A DNA stretch of 64,000 nucleotides, taken from assembly GCA_947650285.1 (NCBI GenBank), contig CANTFL010000042.1, positions 1-64,000 on the forward strand. Reading direction: 5' to 3'. The position numbers were made by a program, and so were the translations under genes. The stretch's first letter is position 1; every line of letters begins with the position of its first letter. The stretch is from Hyaloperonospora brassicae. Lineage: Eukaryota > Oomycota > Peronosporomycetes > Peronosporales > Peronosporaceae. The notes under the pieces were generated by a model that had not been told where the DNA came from, searched no databases, and was given only the letters and a program-made list of their open reading frames with translations. Below are positions 1 to 11,583 of the stretch, in pieces.

Positions 1-3
1 CCC

Positions 4-560
4 TCAATCCGAAATCGCACGGATGCCGAGAGCTATCGTCAAGTCCTTGTGACGAGGTCCCGAAAGCCCCTTGGTCATGATGTCCGCCATCGTCACGTAA
101 ATCTCGCAATACTCGAGCTTCACCTCAACGCGCTTGACCTCTTCACGGATGTGATGGTACTTGATCTCTATGTGCTTCGCGCGGCCATGGTTCACCGGAT
201 TCTTCGTCATTTTGATGCACGACTGGATGTCTTCACGGATGAGGAGGTCCGGTCCTGACTCGTTCGCGGCCGCCATGATCTCGCATAGCAGGCGATGGAT
301 CCACTTGCCTTCTTGAATGGCCAGACTCAGCGCGATGTACTCCGCTTCGCTCGTCTACAGCGACACATTGAATGCTTCTTGCTTCCCCAACTCGCAGGAG
401 CACCCATCAGCATGAAAGTGTAGCCCGAAGTCGACTTGCGATCAGCATGGTCGCCGGCCCAGTCCGCGTCCGAGTAGCCACGAAAGTCAATCTTGTCGCT
501 TGGCTGGAAGCGGAGTCCATGCGACTTGGTCCCTTGCAAGTAGCGAGAAATGCGCTTCAC
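4..560 (-). pseudogene. copia RNase H remnant (two frames)
   Basis: 327-560 (minus) holds the first half of copia RNase H: MKRISRYLQGT, then FRGYSDADWAGDHADRKSTSGY with the catalytic SDADW aspartate. After about residue 60 the frame breaks into a basic out-of-frame tail. 4-276 (minus, another frame) holds the second half: ESGPDLLIREDIQSCIKM, then NHGRAKHIEIKYHHIREEV and MADIMTKGL, the normal end of a copia polyprotein. The two halves belong to one domain split by at least one frameshift. Confidence 0.85.
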
Positions 561-577
561 CGCCGTCCTCGCACATG

Positions 578-1699
578 CTATTGCTGCGAGTTCTCCATGA
601 AGCGTGAGACGTAGCTCACAGCATACGCAATGTCCGGGCGCGTCGCATTCATCAAGTGCATTAAAGCTCCCACAGCTTCACGAAACGGAACGTCGATCTT
701 GGCTGCTTCACTGCTTGCGACAAGACGAGTGCTCAAATCGACCGGACTTGCTGTGGCCTTGCACTCATGCATGCCGAAACGCTTGAGAATGTCGTTGACA
801 TACCGTTGATGGCACATCGTCACGCTGCCATCCAAGCCGTCCACCAGTTCGATGCCCAGTACAAAAGTACACTTGCCACTGTCGGTCATCTCGAAGCGCG
901 TCTTGAGGTCGGCCTTCGTGTGTGCAATAAGCTCGCATGAGCTGCCGGTGATCAACACGTCATCCACGTAAACCAGCACCAGCACACAGTGACCATCGAC
1001 CACTTTGATGTAGAGACATGGGTCGAACGCCGACACTTCGAAACCGATGGAGCACACGAACTCGTCGAAAGTCTCGTTCCACACACTCGAAGCTTGCTTG
1101 AGACCGTAGATCGCCTTCACCAACTCCAAACAATCAAAGTCGCCATCCATCTCGACGTCTTCTGGTACCACGCAGTACACCTTCTCCTTCATCACACCGC
1201 ATAGAAAAGCTGTCACGACATCGAGTTGATTCAGTGGCCAGTCGAAGTACTTGGTGATCGCGATCATCATACGCAGCCTCACGTACTTCACCACGGGAGA
1301 GAACGTATCCGTGTAGTCGATGCCGTACTCCTGCTTGAGTCCTTTGGCAACAAGGCGCGCCTTGTACTTCTCGATCGATCCATCCGCTTTGCACTTGATC
1401 TTGAACACCCACTTGGTGCCGATCGCGCCTTGGCCTCTTGGCACTTTTGCCGCACGAAAAACTCCACGAAGATGCATCGACTTGAGTTCCGCCTTCACAG
1501 CACTTCGCCAATGAACTTGATCAGGACCGTTGATTGCGTCTTGGAAAGTCGCAGGTTCTGCCTGGTCCGTTGCTTCCACTGCGTTTGCACTTGCACGCCA
1601 AAATGTTGGAGGCGTCGAGTCATCATCTTGATCGTAGGCGCCCACATCTTCTTCGTCATCAGGCGTCTTTTCGTGAGCACTTGATCGTTGTATCTAGCG
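578..1699 (-). pseudogene. copia reverse transcriptase remnant
   Basis: An open stretch of about 355 codons with the copia RT landmarks in order: the GTKWVFKIK entry block, YKARLVAKG, the TFSPVVKYVRLR block, LNQLDVVTAFLCG, AIYGLKQA and the catalytic LVYVDDVLITG (YVDD). It is followed by the FVLGIELV and MCHQRYVNDILKRF thumb segment and a GALMHLMNATRPDIAYAVSYVSRFM connection. The upstream frame is closed by a TAG near 1697, next to the gypsy LTR junction. The RT core is intact but lacks the rest of its polyprotein, so it is a fragment of an RNA-dependent DNA polymerase rather than a working gene. Confidence 0.88.
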
Positions 1700-1703
1700 A
1701 CGG

Positions 1704-3510
1704 TGTGGTGAAGTCAATCTCACAAAATCGCTTTAGTGAATGTCGATCTTTCTCTTGCCTAGACTTGCCGACTCACGGAGGGGGTACTCCGATCCGTGCC
1801 TTGTTGTACAGCCTTTATATGCTTTGTGCTCACCTTGTGTACCCGTCGGTTGGGCTGGCTTGAGCTCTTCGTAACGGCCTTGGGAGATATTGATCTCGCT
1901 GAGAGGTCGGGTTGAGCGTTCGGTTCCGGTGCGGAAATCTTCACACCACGAACAAGGTTCTGCGATCCTGATCTCGAGTCGCGGCGATCTCTAGTTAAAG
2001 AGGTCGAGATCTCGATCTTGAATCGCACCGATCTCGATTTGTCTTCGGGATCGGGGTCTTTGCTGTGCGGAAATCTTCACTCAGCAAATAGTTTTCTTGC
2101 ATCGATCTTGCGTTGGGATCGGTCCGATCTGGTCTCGGGATCAGCCGATCTTGTTGGAAATGCGCAATATGGACAGATCGGTTCTTGGTTTCGCCAAAAT
2201 GAAACACGCCGACATGTCCAGCAGATCGCTTCGATCTCGCTCGGTATTGTCTTGAACGCCTTGTCCAGATCTTCTGACCAATTGAGCCGTCTCGCGATCT
2301 TGTGTCCAAAATCCTTTTCCTTTTCCTTTGTTGTGTGGCTGCTACCCTAGCAGTTGAGTTAAGTGTGAGTACTTGATCGATCCGGGCCAGATATCCCGAG
2401 ATCGCTCTTCTCGATCTTGGCCAACAATCCAAGATCGGTCTTCTGTGTCCCTGTAACACGCGTGCCTTGACCCGCCGGGGAAGCCAAATCAATCTTGCCC
2501 GGATAAGAGGGGAGGAACGCGCGTCGTGTGCAGAAGAAGTAGAGTTATAGTCTGTTTATTTACCAACCAAATTAATAACCAACCTATTCTTAAGCCTATT
2601 CCAAACTGTAGGTCACTCTCCAAGTCGATATCACCTTTAAGCTTGACCGCCCCCTTGAACACGTGTCGAGGTTTCGTGACCTGTACTCCAAAGATAGCGC
2701 CAACACTCCCGATATCGTACCTAGACACCAAAAAAGGAGCAAATCCCAAATATGGTACCAAAGTCCCCATTTTTGGTACCAAAGGTCCAAAATAGTATCC
2801 AATATGTGGAATGTGTCTAAATCCATTTTGCGACGTCACTTCGACCGGCTTCCACTGGCTCTTTCGGTCTGAACTTTTAGGAAATCACTCACGGACCTTC
2901 AACAAGCATGTCGGTCATGATCCGAAAGTCTCATCAGCGATATATCCATAATCAGTGGGTAACATGGCCGATCTGACGCCCAATTCGAGACAGTTTAGGA
3001 TCGACACAGTGCGATCCGGCCCTATCTGTATTTTCCGTTCATTGTGCATGCTCCGATACTATACTCAACGGTTTATCCGCACAATGGGACCATCCACAAT
3101 TCTTACAACGGTCCCACGGACCCCCACAAACATCCCCACTTCCAGATCGGTCCATAATTAACCTAAATCAGTACTCCCTTTAGGAGACCCGTAGAAAGCA
3201 TCACCGATCTGCAGGATGTTACACCTTCGTCAAAGAGTCATATCACATCACCTGGTCCCAGATTTTTGTCCCAGATCGCTACATGGAAATCGTTCTATTT
3301 GTCGGCTTGTCCCAGACCGCTCCGTCTCAGGTCGATCCGTACCCATCAGTCTGGTGACAGTTGGACCAGATCGCCGATTCCCGTTGAGATCGGTTTCCAT
3401 CTCCTCATTGGATCGCCAAGTCCAATGGACCCGTTTTCCACCAGTAAGCGACACCTTAACTGGGTGGCCACCGATCCACGTCCCATTATTTAATTAGTGA
3501 CTTCACCACA
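1704..3510 (+). repeat. 1.8-kb LTR-like repeat, copy 1 (left end of gypsy element 1)
   Basis: Starts TGTGGTGAAGTC and ends GACTTCACCACA, a perfect 12-bp inverted terminal match with the TG...CA ends expected of an LTR. Two other copies lie at 12207-14004 and 61983-63846, both in the opposite orientation. The sequence lies directly before the 5' leader and gag of element 1, so I read it as its 5' LTR. An inner pair, TGTAAC (2452) and GTTACA (ending 3223), mimics a smaller LTR of about 770 bp, but homology between copies continues beyond both, so the longer limits are preferred. GATC is extremely frequent here. Long open frames on either strand are not supported as genes. Confidence 0.72.
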
Positions 3511-3599
3511 ACCGCCCCCTGTAATGAAGTCCGTTTGGGCAGCAATCGGCTCCAGTCCAGTCACTCATCAACTTCGTATCAAGCACTCAAGTCCATCCC

Positions 3600-6236
3600 A
3601 TGACCTCACCGACGCGTCTCTCCACTTCGCCAGTACCCTCGGAGTGTTCTACCGCACTTTTGTCGCCGGATCGCGATCTGTCACCCAGATCGGCCGATCC
3701 AGAGGAGCATATTCCCATAGTGCCAGATCGGCCGGGGTCCCCAGGTCATCTTAGTCCAGCCGGATTGATATCCATCGTCATGGGATCGCCAGACCGCCCG
3801 CCTGAGCCGATCTCGCTTCCCGCATCTCCGGATATCCTGGGTGCGTTTAGATCCGACATCCTGGCCACTGGCGAGTCTCGTGAAGGGTCTGCTTCAACTG
3901 CGAGCGTTTCCGGCCACATTCCAAGGGTTTCTGCCAGCGACGTTCGTCTTACGTTGGCTACGATCTCTTATTTATGGGATCGAGAGGCTCCCTTCTGCAG
4001 CCAAACCGATACAATTCATGCGCTTCAGCAGTCATACCGAGATGCGGTCGCCCGGGAGGATTGCTTGCAAGACGTGATTGATTCTCTGTACAGATCGGCC
4101 GCCCCTTTCGTCTCTTTCGTCCAGTGTCGATATGATTTGATGCAAGGCCGCTACGTCAACGCAATACATTCTCTGAGCGACTGCAAGCGAGCTCTGCGGA
4201 CACATCGAGGTCAATCGGTGCAAATTCTTCGGCTACGCGCTCTGTTACGTGCCAGTGATGAGGATCAGAGCAATTTGGAACGACAGGTGAAAACCTTGAA
4301 AGCCCAAGTCCATTCTCTCCAAGTTGAACTCGATTCCCTCCGACAGCAGCGTGACCAGCTGACCTCCGACAGGTCTTTCCTTCACATAGACGTTCTGCAT
4401 CTGAAGGAGGAATTGGATCGGTCTCAGGTGGAGATCACAGAGGGCCTGGCTTCGGTCAGCGATCTCATTCGAAAAGTGGATAGTTTGACTTCTCTGGAGG
4501 GTCAGTTGGCACTTTCGCAGATGGAGAACGCCAATTTCCGCCGTCAGCTTGCTGAACACCTCACGGTGTTCGACCAGCTAAAGGTGGCGGAACAGGATCG
4601 GGATCGGGATATAGCAGAACACCAGACTCTCCTTCACACAATCGATAGTGCCATACTCGGGTCCCAATCGTCTACGTTGTCAGATTAGCCGACACCCAAG
4701 AGTTCTTCTCGGGCCGGATCGCCCCCTACTTCCGCTACCCGGGGGTCGAGGTCGCTTGCCGACAAATCCAGATCGAGATCGACTACTTCGTCTGCCAAGC
4801 GTCGACGTGTCCATCTACCGTCACAGTCCAAGGTTTTTTCCGCCACCCGTTCGGGGTCCCGGCTGTTGTCGTTGAACCCCTCAATACCTTCCAAGAAACT
4901 CCCCAGATCGGCCCCACCAGGGCCTTCACCCGATTCTTCTTTTTCTCCGCCTTCGTCCGCGGCTTCTGGTATGGATAGGAAAGTGGGGTTCTGACAGAGT
5001 TGTACTCTAGCTCGGATGATTTGACTCGGTCTGTGATGTCCCAATCCAGATCGGTCGCTCATCGACGTCCGAGATCGGACGATCGATCCGCAACTCTAGA
5101 CTCGTCGGCGGTCACCCCAACAAATTCCGCTCCGTCCGTGACAACTGTGGTCGGCCAAGAACCGTCACGTCCGCCTCCACCGACCGAGCCGGAGCCTCGC
5201 TATCTCTCTTATTCGACGGCTCTGGTTGCGACTGCTCCCGCAATCGATCTTCAGGATAATGGTGATGATTATGGAGATGCGGATTTGTCGTTTCCGGAAG
5301 AGGCACCCAGCAAGATTGGCTCCACTAATTCGCCCCGTGGATTTACTGCGCTCCCGACCAGCCGTCTGTCCGATAGCGACAACAGCATCACCATTCCAAT
5401 ACGCCCAGTGGCTAACCGAGTCCTCGCGGCTGCCGACTTTGACGATCTTTAACCACTTCAGCAACCACGGGATCGGTGGATCCCCAACTATATGGCACCT
5501 TCCCGCCGGGTGGATTCTGAGATCACTCCTTGGTCAGTCTTGCGGATCGAGATGGTTTGCGTGAGGACGATGTCGATTGAGTTTTTGTTTTACCACTACT
5601 CCGAGCCCAGAAATTTTTATTACTCTCCAACTCTCACAGACGGACTCCTCCTACGGGGACTTGGGCGTCTGGGCTAATCTCGCGGCGACACATTAAGGCT
5701 CAATGCGCCCGATCTCCCTAAGAAAACATCGTGATTCCCGTGAATCCGATCTCATTTTCCCTGACCGGGTGGTATCGGAACATGGGCACTCGTTATCTGG
5801 ATTCCAGTCGACGCCAGGCGCTGTGGTAACCCACTCACGCTTTCCCGATCTCTCCGCCTCAACGGCGATCTGATCGGTTCCTGCTAACGTTTTGGCGCCA
5901 ACGGAAACAGCGGCGATCTCGTTTTGGAGCGCGCTGAAAGAATTTCCTGAAGACAATACTCCGCGGCATGATCGAAGGTCATTGCGATCTGGACATTTTT
6001 CTCGATCCCTTCTTCTTGCATTATCCACGCATGCATGGGCGGCTCACTTGTCAGAAGTGTGGGCGTTGAGGACACCCCTCTGACAATTGTTTTTTTGTGT
6101 GTCGTGCCTGCGGTGAGATGCATGACCCGGGGAAACGTCCCATGGAGGAGTTCTACAACATGATCCGCCAGTGGTACGTCCCAAACAAGCATGCGGGGAT
6201 GCTGCCAGAGAAGGCCGAGAAGATGTTAAACTAGGA
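3600..6236 (+). pseudogene. element 1 gag: coiled-coil plus zinc-knuckle protein, broken
   Basis: The first ATG matching the inverted copy (12118, minus) is at 3600; both then read a similar Ser/Pro-rich start ending in SPDRD. The frame runs 362 codons to 4688, and its second half (4240-4640) is a long heptad-rich coiled coil. Further pieces in other frames follow: a Ser/Pro-rich basic segment (4690-5450), a block containing SEPRNFYYSPTLTDGLLLR (5490-5680), and near 6045-6110 a zinc knuckle, C-x2-C-G-R-stop-G-H-x4-C, followed by CRACGEMHD and MLPEKAEKMLN. This is the capsid/nucleocapsid protein of a gypsy element. At least four lesions are visible, including a TGA inside the zinc knuckle. Confidence 0.75.
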
Positions 6237-6494
6237 CGCTCGCCAGGTTTGAATCTGGTACGAGCCGAGCGTTCTAGGCTCTGCATTATTGCATACGTTT
6301 AAAAATAAGACAGATCGCGAGAGTAAGCAGGATACAGATATGGAAACAAATATACCTCGTTCGAAGTCAAAACGTATCGTTTCCGTGTCCCATCTGAAGC
6401 GGATCGATGAGTACTCGCGATCTGAACCAACTAAGGATATCGAGCTCGCTTACGGTGAATCTCGTGGATACTGGAAGCACTACTCGCCCGGGAA

Positions 6495-7004
6495 GTGGTT
6501 AAACAAGCGAAATCTGTTGGCAAGATCAACAACGCAAAAGACACTCTGCTATTTGATTTTGATGCTGAAGTGTCGATCATTGACACCACCTTTGCTCGTA
6601 AGGTCGGTTGTAATATTGACGAAAGTCAACGACAAGAATGTATCGGGATTGGAGAAACCCCGTGCATGACGATGGGACGTACCAAGATTAAAGAAACCCT
6701 CGCGGGATCGCTGGTATACTATTTCAATGTGTGGGTAGGCGATCTGGCAGGGCAGGAAGCGATTCTGGGCATGGACTTTATGGTGCCTGTCGGAGTGCGG
6801 CTCGATCTAGCCGATGGCGCGCTATGTCTACCGAAAGAAATCCGTATTCATCTCGCAGGACGTCGCCCCGCGTACGAATCGAAGATACAACATGTAACGG
6901 CGAAGAACCAACATGTGGTGATCCCGGTCGGAGAGTCAAGGGAAGTGAAGATTGGGATCGGATGGGCTAAGATGAAGTTGTGGATCTCTAGAGGACCAGA
7001 TTAG
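6495..7004 (+). pseudogene. element 1 retropepsin-like protease with damaged active site
   Basis: The 169-codon frame shows the retropepsin fold signature: LLFD, then AEVSIIDTTFARKVGC, a central YYFNVWVGDL strand and QEAILGMDFMV, the second conserved block (ILGxDF) before a hydrophobic C-terminal part. The catalytic D-T/S-G triplet should read LLFDTGAEVSI; here it is D-F-D-A, so the invariant glycine is lost and the protease should be inactive. It lies between gag and RT, as expected for a gypsy pol. The end is a TAG after a short diverged tail. Confidence 0.75.
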
Positions 7005-7396
7005 GTTCCCACTGTGATCTCGGGGTTGGCTAAGACGAAGTACCTGCAGATGACCAATATTAGCGACCATGAGATCATACTGCCCACCCACACTATATCA
7101 GGCTTGTGAACCGAAGGCGATATGGTACCACGACTCAAGGTTTTGTGACGGTCGGATCGAGGAAGTACAAGGAGTGGCAAACTCTGGCGTATGAGGCTAC
7201 GACGGATCGAGTTAATGAACTCTCAAAAGAACAGATCGGACCACTGGTAGATCGCCCTACGTACGCCACTCCCAAATGCATCATGAAACGTAAGTTCGAT
7301 GCGTTAAAGGACATACCTCCAGCGATTTCCATGATAACGCAGCAAGCTGGAGATGATGAGTCGCAAAAGACAGATGTTGTGGTTTAGAGGGAAGTA

Positions 7397-8798
7397 ATGG
7401 TCAACGGAGCCGAACTATCGCGGGTGGATAGCGATCAAGAAATCGGGTCCCGACAGGCTACGAAGGGAGATCGCGATACCGATCCAGACTGGCTACGTGA
7501 CAGATCGTCTCTATCGAAGGCCGAACCGACTGATGAACTGCTGAATTTGGACCAGCCGGGAGAGACGAAAGAGTTCAAGGAAGAAGCAATGTTAAAGACT
7601 GAAGATGCCGAGATCGCGGGAACACCAGTTTACTACCACGAGAGCGGAGATTTGTTTGCTGAAGATATCGAGCAGCACATGGCAGTACTACCAGAAATGT
7701 CGGCGACTACAGAAGAAGTGACGATTGAAGATATTCAGATCGGAGATCCAAATGTGCCGCTCACCACAGATCAACAGCGGCTCAGATTGCTGATCCGGAA
7801 GTGCCGTCACCTCCCCATGGGTAAAGGTAATGCTCTACCACCAGCAGCACGAGGCGCGATCTGTGATATTGATGTCGGTGGGGCAGCACCGATAGCGCAA
7901 AGAGTACTTCCGGTCGCACCTAAATATCGGGAGAAGCTGTCAGATCTAATCAAAGGGCTGTTAGCGGCCAAGATCGTTCAGCCATCCACGTCACCTTGGG
8001 CGTCTCCGATAGTGGTGGTCATCAAAAAGAACGGAGTGGACATTCGCCTTTGCATAGGTTATCGAAGAGTGAATCAGCTGACGCGCCTGATGGTTTATCC
8101 CATGCCGTTGATCAGCGATCTGCTGGAAGACCTGGATAAAGCCCTATGGTACTGTTCGTTAGACATGTCCAGCGGATTCTGGGTCGTGGAAATGACCGAA
8201 CGAGCAAAACTGATCTCAGCGTTTGTCACGCCATTTGGTCTTTTCGAGTGGTTGCGAATGCCTTTCGGGCTTAAGAACGCGCCCCAGATCTACCAACGTC
8301 TGGTCGACAATGCGCTGTATGGATACCTCAAGATCGGCTAGAGATCTACCTCTGATGGCCAGGTCGACGTGTTCAAGGACGGCGAACCTGAGACAGATCG
8401 ACGATCTTCTATACTGGGACGCCGATCTTACATTGATGACATCCTCATACCAGCCACCTCATGGGAATCTCTGTACGCAAAAGTAGAGCGATTGCTGGAA
8501 GCATGTGATAAGTGGAATCTGTCTATCAGTCTCACAAAGAGTTTTTGGGGGGTGCCGTAAAGTCGATTATTTGGGACATCGAGTGTCTGTGGATGGTCTG
8601 GAGGCTCAGCCCAAGAGCTTGGAGTCGTTGATCAACATCCTGTTCCCTAGCACGCTACGAGCTATGCAATCTTTCCTCGGGAGCTTGAAATACTACCGTC
8701 GCTTCATTGAGGATTTCGCGTTGTATGCCGCGGTATTGTATAAGGGAAAGAGAATCGGATTTATTCGAGATCGGCCGATCTCAGCTTGCAGCAGGTAG
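7397..8798 (+). pseudogene. element 1 reverse transcriptase, split in three frames
   Basis: 7397-8341 carries an acidic linker, then RT blocks: LIKGLLAAKIVQPSTSPWASPIVVVIKKNG, IRLCIGYRRVNQLT, YPMPLI, WYCSLDMSSGFW and FEWLRMPFGLKNAPQIYQRLVDNALYG. A TAG then interrupts. 8369-8560 carries the catalytic SYIDDILIPA box (YIDD) and the thumb. 8505-8798 carries the GHRVSVDGLEAQPKSLESL and SFLGSLKYYRRFIEDFA connection. All typical Ty3/gypsy RT motifs are present in order, but two frame changes and a stop separate them. 7106-7384 is an additional open piece between protease and RT with no motif I recognise. Confidence 0.85.
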
Positions 8799-10950
8799 CG
8801 AATGGTCGACCGAGGGTCGATGGACAGAGGCCAAGGTTTCTTTCACTATGCCAAAGGCTAAGATATCTACAGCTCCCATGCTCAAACATTTCGACCCAGA
8901 TCGCCCTCCCGTGCTCGTGGTCTATGCTAGCAAGTGGTCTGTTTCAGCGGCCCTGATACAAGAGTACGATGGCGTGTATCATCCAGTGACGTTTACAAGC
9001 CGCACTTTGAAGCCCAATGAGCTAAACTACGAAACGGTGAAAAAAGAAGTGCTGGCACTACTTCGTATCTTGGATGTATGCTATACTACGCTTGCCTCGC
9101 GGGAGATCACTGTACTGACCCGACATTCTACGTTAGCGTGGTTGATGCAATCTCGGGGACTCAACGGGAGATTAGGACGGTGGGCTGCTTTGTTGTCAAA
9201 CTGGACTATGGAGGTGAAGAAATGTGAGCGAGAAGAGGAAGAAATCCTGGGCATGTTGGCAGCGAGTATCACCCCAAGAGACGAAATAGAAGAGATGCCG
9301 ATCGCGATCTCCCCACGTAAAGACTGCCGACTCAAGATATCAACACCACCACCAACGGTGGAAGCAGATGAGGAGTTGCTGGTGGCCAGCTTCGATGGAT
9401 CGGCGAGGATAAAAAAGAAAGGAGGGTCGTACAGTGTGGTGATATGGAGGTTACCCGAGTGGACGATCGTGGCAGCAGAATCGAGATATGCTCACGATTT
9501 GACTGTGAATGAAGCGGAGTATAATGGCTTGCTATTGTGCTTTGAGTTACTCGCCGATCTGGAAAGGGGGCGAGTAATTCTGTGTGGAGATTCCAATTTG
9601 GTGATTCGACAGATGCGCGGTGAGATCGACTGCAAGGCACCGGGCCTTCAACCCTTGAGGCAAAAAGCGTTGGTGAAGCTGCGACCATGGCCTAGTCACG
9701 AGTTTCTGCATATGAAGCGAGAGTGGAACCAGAGCGCAGATCGACTAGCCAGCACAGCATTTCAGAACGAAAAGGGAAGACTTGTTGTAGCTGAAGAAGA
9801 TCGGCAAGATCTGATGACTCTGAACCGGCTCGATGAATTGTTGAAGCCCAAGCAAGATGGTCAGCTGGTGGGGATAGCTGCGATCACGAGATCAGCCGGG
9901 AGGATACGTCATGAACCTGAAGTGGTACAGGAGGAGATAGTACAGAGGATTAGGGTACAACGAATTGTCCAAGCTCAAGATGAAGAGTGTTGTATTGTCA
10001 ATCTCAAGAAGTATCTAAGTGGCGATGTATCAACCTTGAACGCGGGAGAGGTGAAGATGTGTGCAAAACTGGCGCCAGAGTATGAGATCGATGAGAACGA
10101 TCTGCTATTTTTCTGCCCCATGGCGAAAAGAGAGTCAGAAGATCGCGATGGTTTGATGCGGTTGGTGATCCCTGAGATGTTGCAACAGGATTTTTCACAT
10201 CACTATCATACGAGTCTGGAAGGAGGCCATCAGGGTATCGGTAGAACTTATCAGAGGATCAGATCGCGATTCCATTGGAGAGGACTATATCGGAGTGTGC
10301 AACGATATGTGGGAGAATGTACGGACTGTGAGACCGGAAAAGGAAGCCCGACGATTCATGGGAGATCCCCGGGCAACTTACACGCAACCTATCCATTCCA
10401 GATCATTGCAATGGATCATATACCGTCGTTGCTCAAGTCTATCAAGGGGAATACCGAACTGCTCATTTGGGTGGACCTCTTCTCGGGATATGTGATTGCA
10501 AAGGCTAGCTCAACACGAACAGCACAAACAATAGCGGAGAATTACGAAGAATGTGTATTTCGACGCTTCGGAGCTAGCGAGGCTATCAGACACGATCGAG
10601 AACCGGGATTTATGTCCGATTTTTTCCGAGCCTTCAGTCGGATCGTAGGACAGAAACAGCGTGCTACTATGGCCTACAGGCCACAAGCAAATGGAACAGC
10701 CAAACGAATGGTGCAAACCTTGACGCATTTGCTCAAGATGTACGTGGCTGAAGTGGACCAACGGGACTGGTATGAGTATGCTGAGCGACTCACATTTGCA
10801 ATTGACACCGCACAATATCGGATTCGGGGGGACAACCCATTCTATCTGATTCATGGGTGGGATTCACGATCGACGTTGGAAGCTACGTTATCAGTGGGGA
10901 ACACGAGAACGAGAGATCGCGATCCGAAGCGGTGGAGATATAGTATCTAA
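8707..10950 (+). pseudogene. element 1 RNase H, second RNase H and integrase
   Basis: One 747-codon frame. First comes the gypsy RNase H (about 8880-9240: VLVVYASKWSVSAALIQ, PVTFTSRTLKPNELNYETVKKE). Next is a separate RNase HI-type domain (about 9370-9760) with all four expected acidic positions: D in SFDGSA, E in VNEAEYNGL, D in CGDSNLVI, D in NQSADRLA. Then the integrase: an HHCC zinc finger (HHYHTSLEGGHQG ... CTDCETGKG), then AMDHIPS and IRHDREPGF. The third catalytic residue, normally E in NGTAERMV, is K here (NGTAKRMV), so the integrase is inactive even where the frame is open. Dual RNase H gypsy elements are known from plants (Tat lineage) and have been reported from oomycetes. Confidence 0.85.
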
Positions 10951-11055
10951 AGACAATACCAGCGAGCTCGGTCCGCGGTGAACGATCAACTACGAGCTGC
11001 GATCCAAGAGAGGGCAGATCGCCATAACGAAGATTTGTAGCAACACGAGATCGAA

Positions 11056-11583
11056 GTGGGAACGCAAGTCTGGCTATACTTAGATCGGGTCAAGGAAGGA
11101 TACGCGAAGAAACTAGCACATATGTGGCATGGCCCATTCCGAGTTGCGGATATATGCGGAGATCACGCGGTGAAGTTGGAGATCGCTGGAACCCCATATC
11201 GGTTATTTCCGATTGTACACCTATCGAAACTAAAGAGAGTTAAGACGTTCCCTGAACGGCCAAAATACCAGCTGACAATAGATGAAGCAGATCGCTTAGG
11301 TTTTGATGAAGCTCTGCTACCAGAGGACAGTTGGAAGAACGATCTTGAAGAGGTAGAATACGAAGTAGAAGAAATATTGGACGTGCGATCTGGTAGGAAA
11401 ACCCGTTATGGGCGAGTACACCGACAGTTTCTGGTGAAGTGGAAGCTACATCCCGATCTAAGTTGGGTGGATGAGGCCGATCTGAGTTGTGGGGCGATCT
11501 TGCAAGAGTTTGAGCGGAACCGAGCGAGTCGAAACCGTTTCGAAGCGATGCAGTCTCACGAAGGCAAGTCGGACGAACCTTAA
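11056..11583 (+). pseudogene. element 1 integrase C-terminus with chromodomain
   Basis: 175 codons. The start carries the GPFRVADICGDHAVKLEI and LFPIVHLSKLKRVK block found at the C-terminus of gypsy integrases. A chromodomain follows (about residues 105-160): YEVEEILDVRSGRKTRYG, then HRQFLVKWKLHPDLSWVDEADL and a final helix ending LQEFERNR. Chromodomains of this position are known to guide insertion of some gypsy elements toward modified chromatin. It is separated from the main pol frame by about 100 bp containing stops (10951-11055), so it is no longer continuous with the integrase. Confidence 0.85.

Larger units (their letters stand above)
1..1703 (-). mobile_element. Ty1/copia retrotransposon fragment, 3' part of pol
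   Basis: Minus-strand translations give the end of a copia polyprotein in the usual order: reverse transcriptase (about 578-1640), then RNase H (327-560), then the RNase H C-terminus (4-276). No LTR is visible on the left because the window begins inside the element. On the right the coding frame meets the TGTGG end of the gypsy LTR at 1704, so the copia copy is cut there; the missing 5' part (gag, protease, integrase) is not found on the far side of the gypsy structure. Several frameshifts and stops show it is dead. Confidence 0.9.

Noticed and set aside
1995..2839. Long open frames on the minus strand of the LTR (165 and 116 codons), repeated in copies 2 and 3
   Set aside because: They lie in LTR sequence, are GATC-repeat driven and share no domain; their conservation is explained by LTR homology.
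2452..3223. A shorter 770-bp LTR bounded by TGTAAC and GTTACA inside copy 1 (and the matching part of copy 2)
   Set aside because: Homology between all three copies continues past both inner ends to TGTGGTGAAGTC/GACTTCACCACA, which has longer inverted ends and marks the point of divergence.
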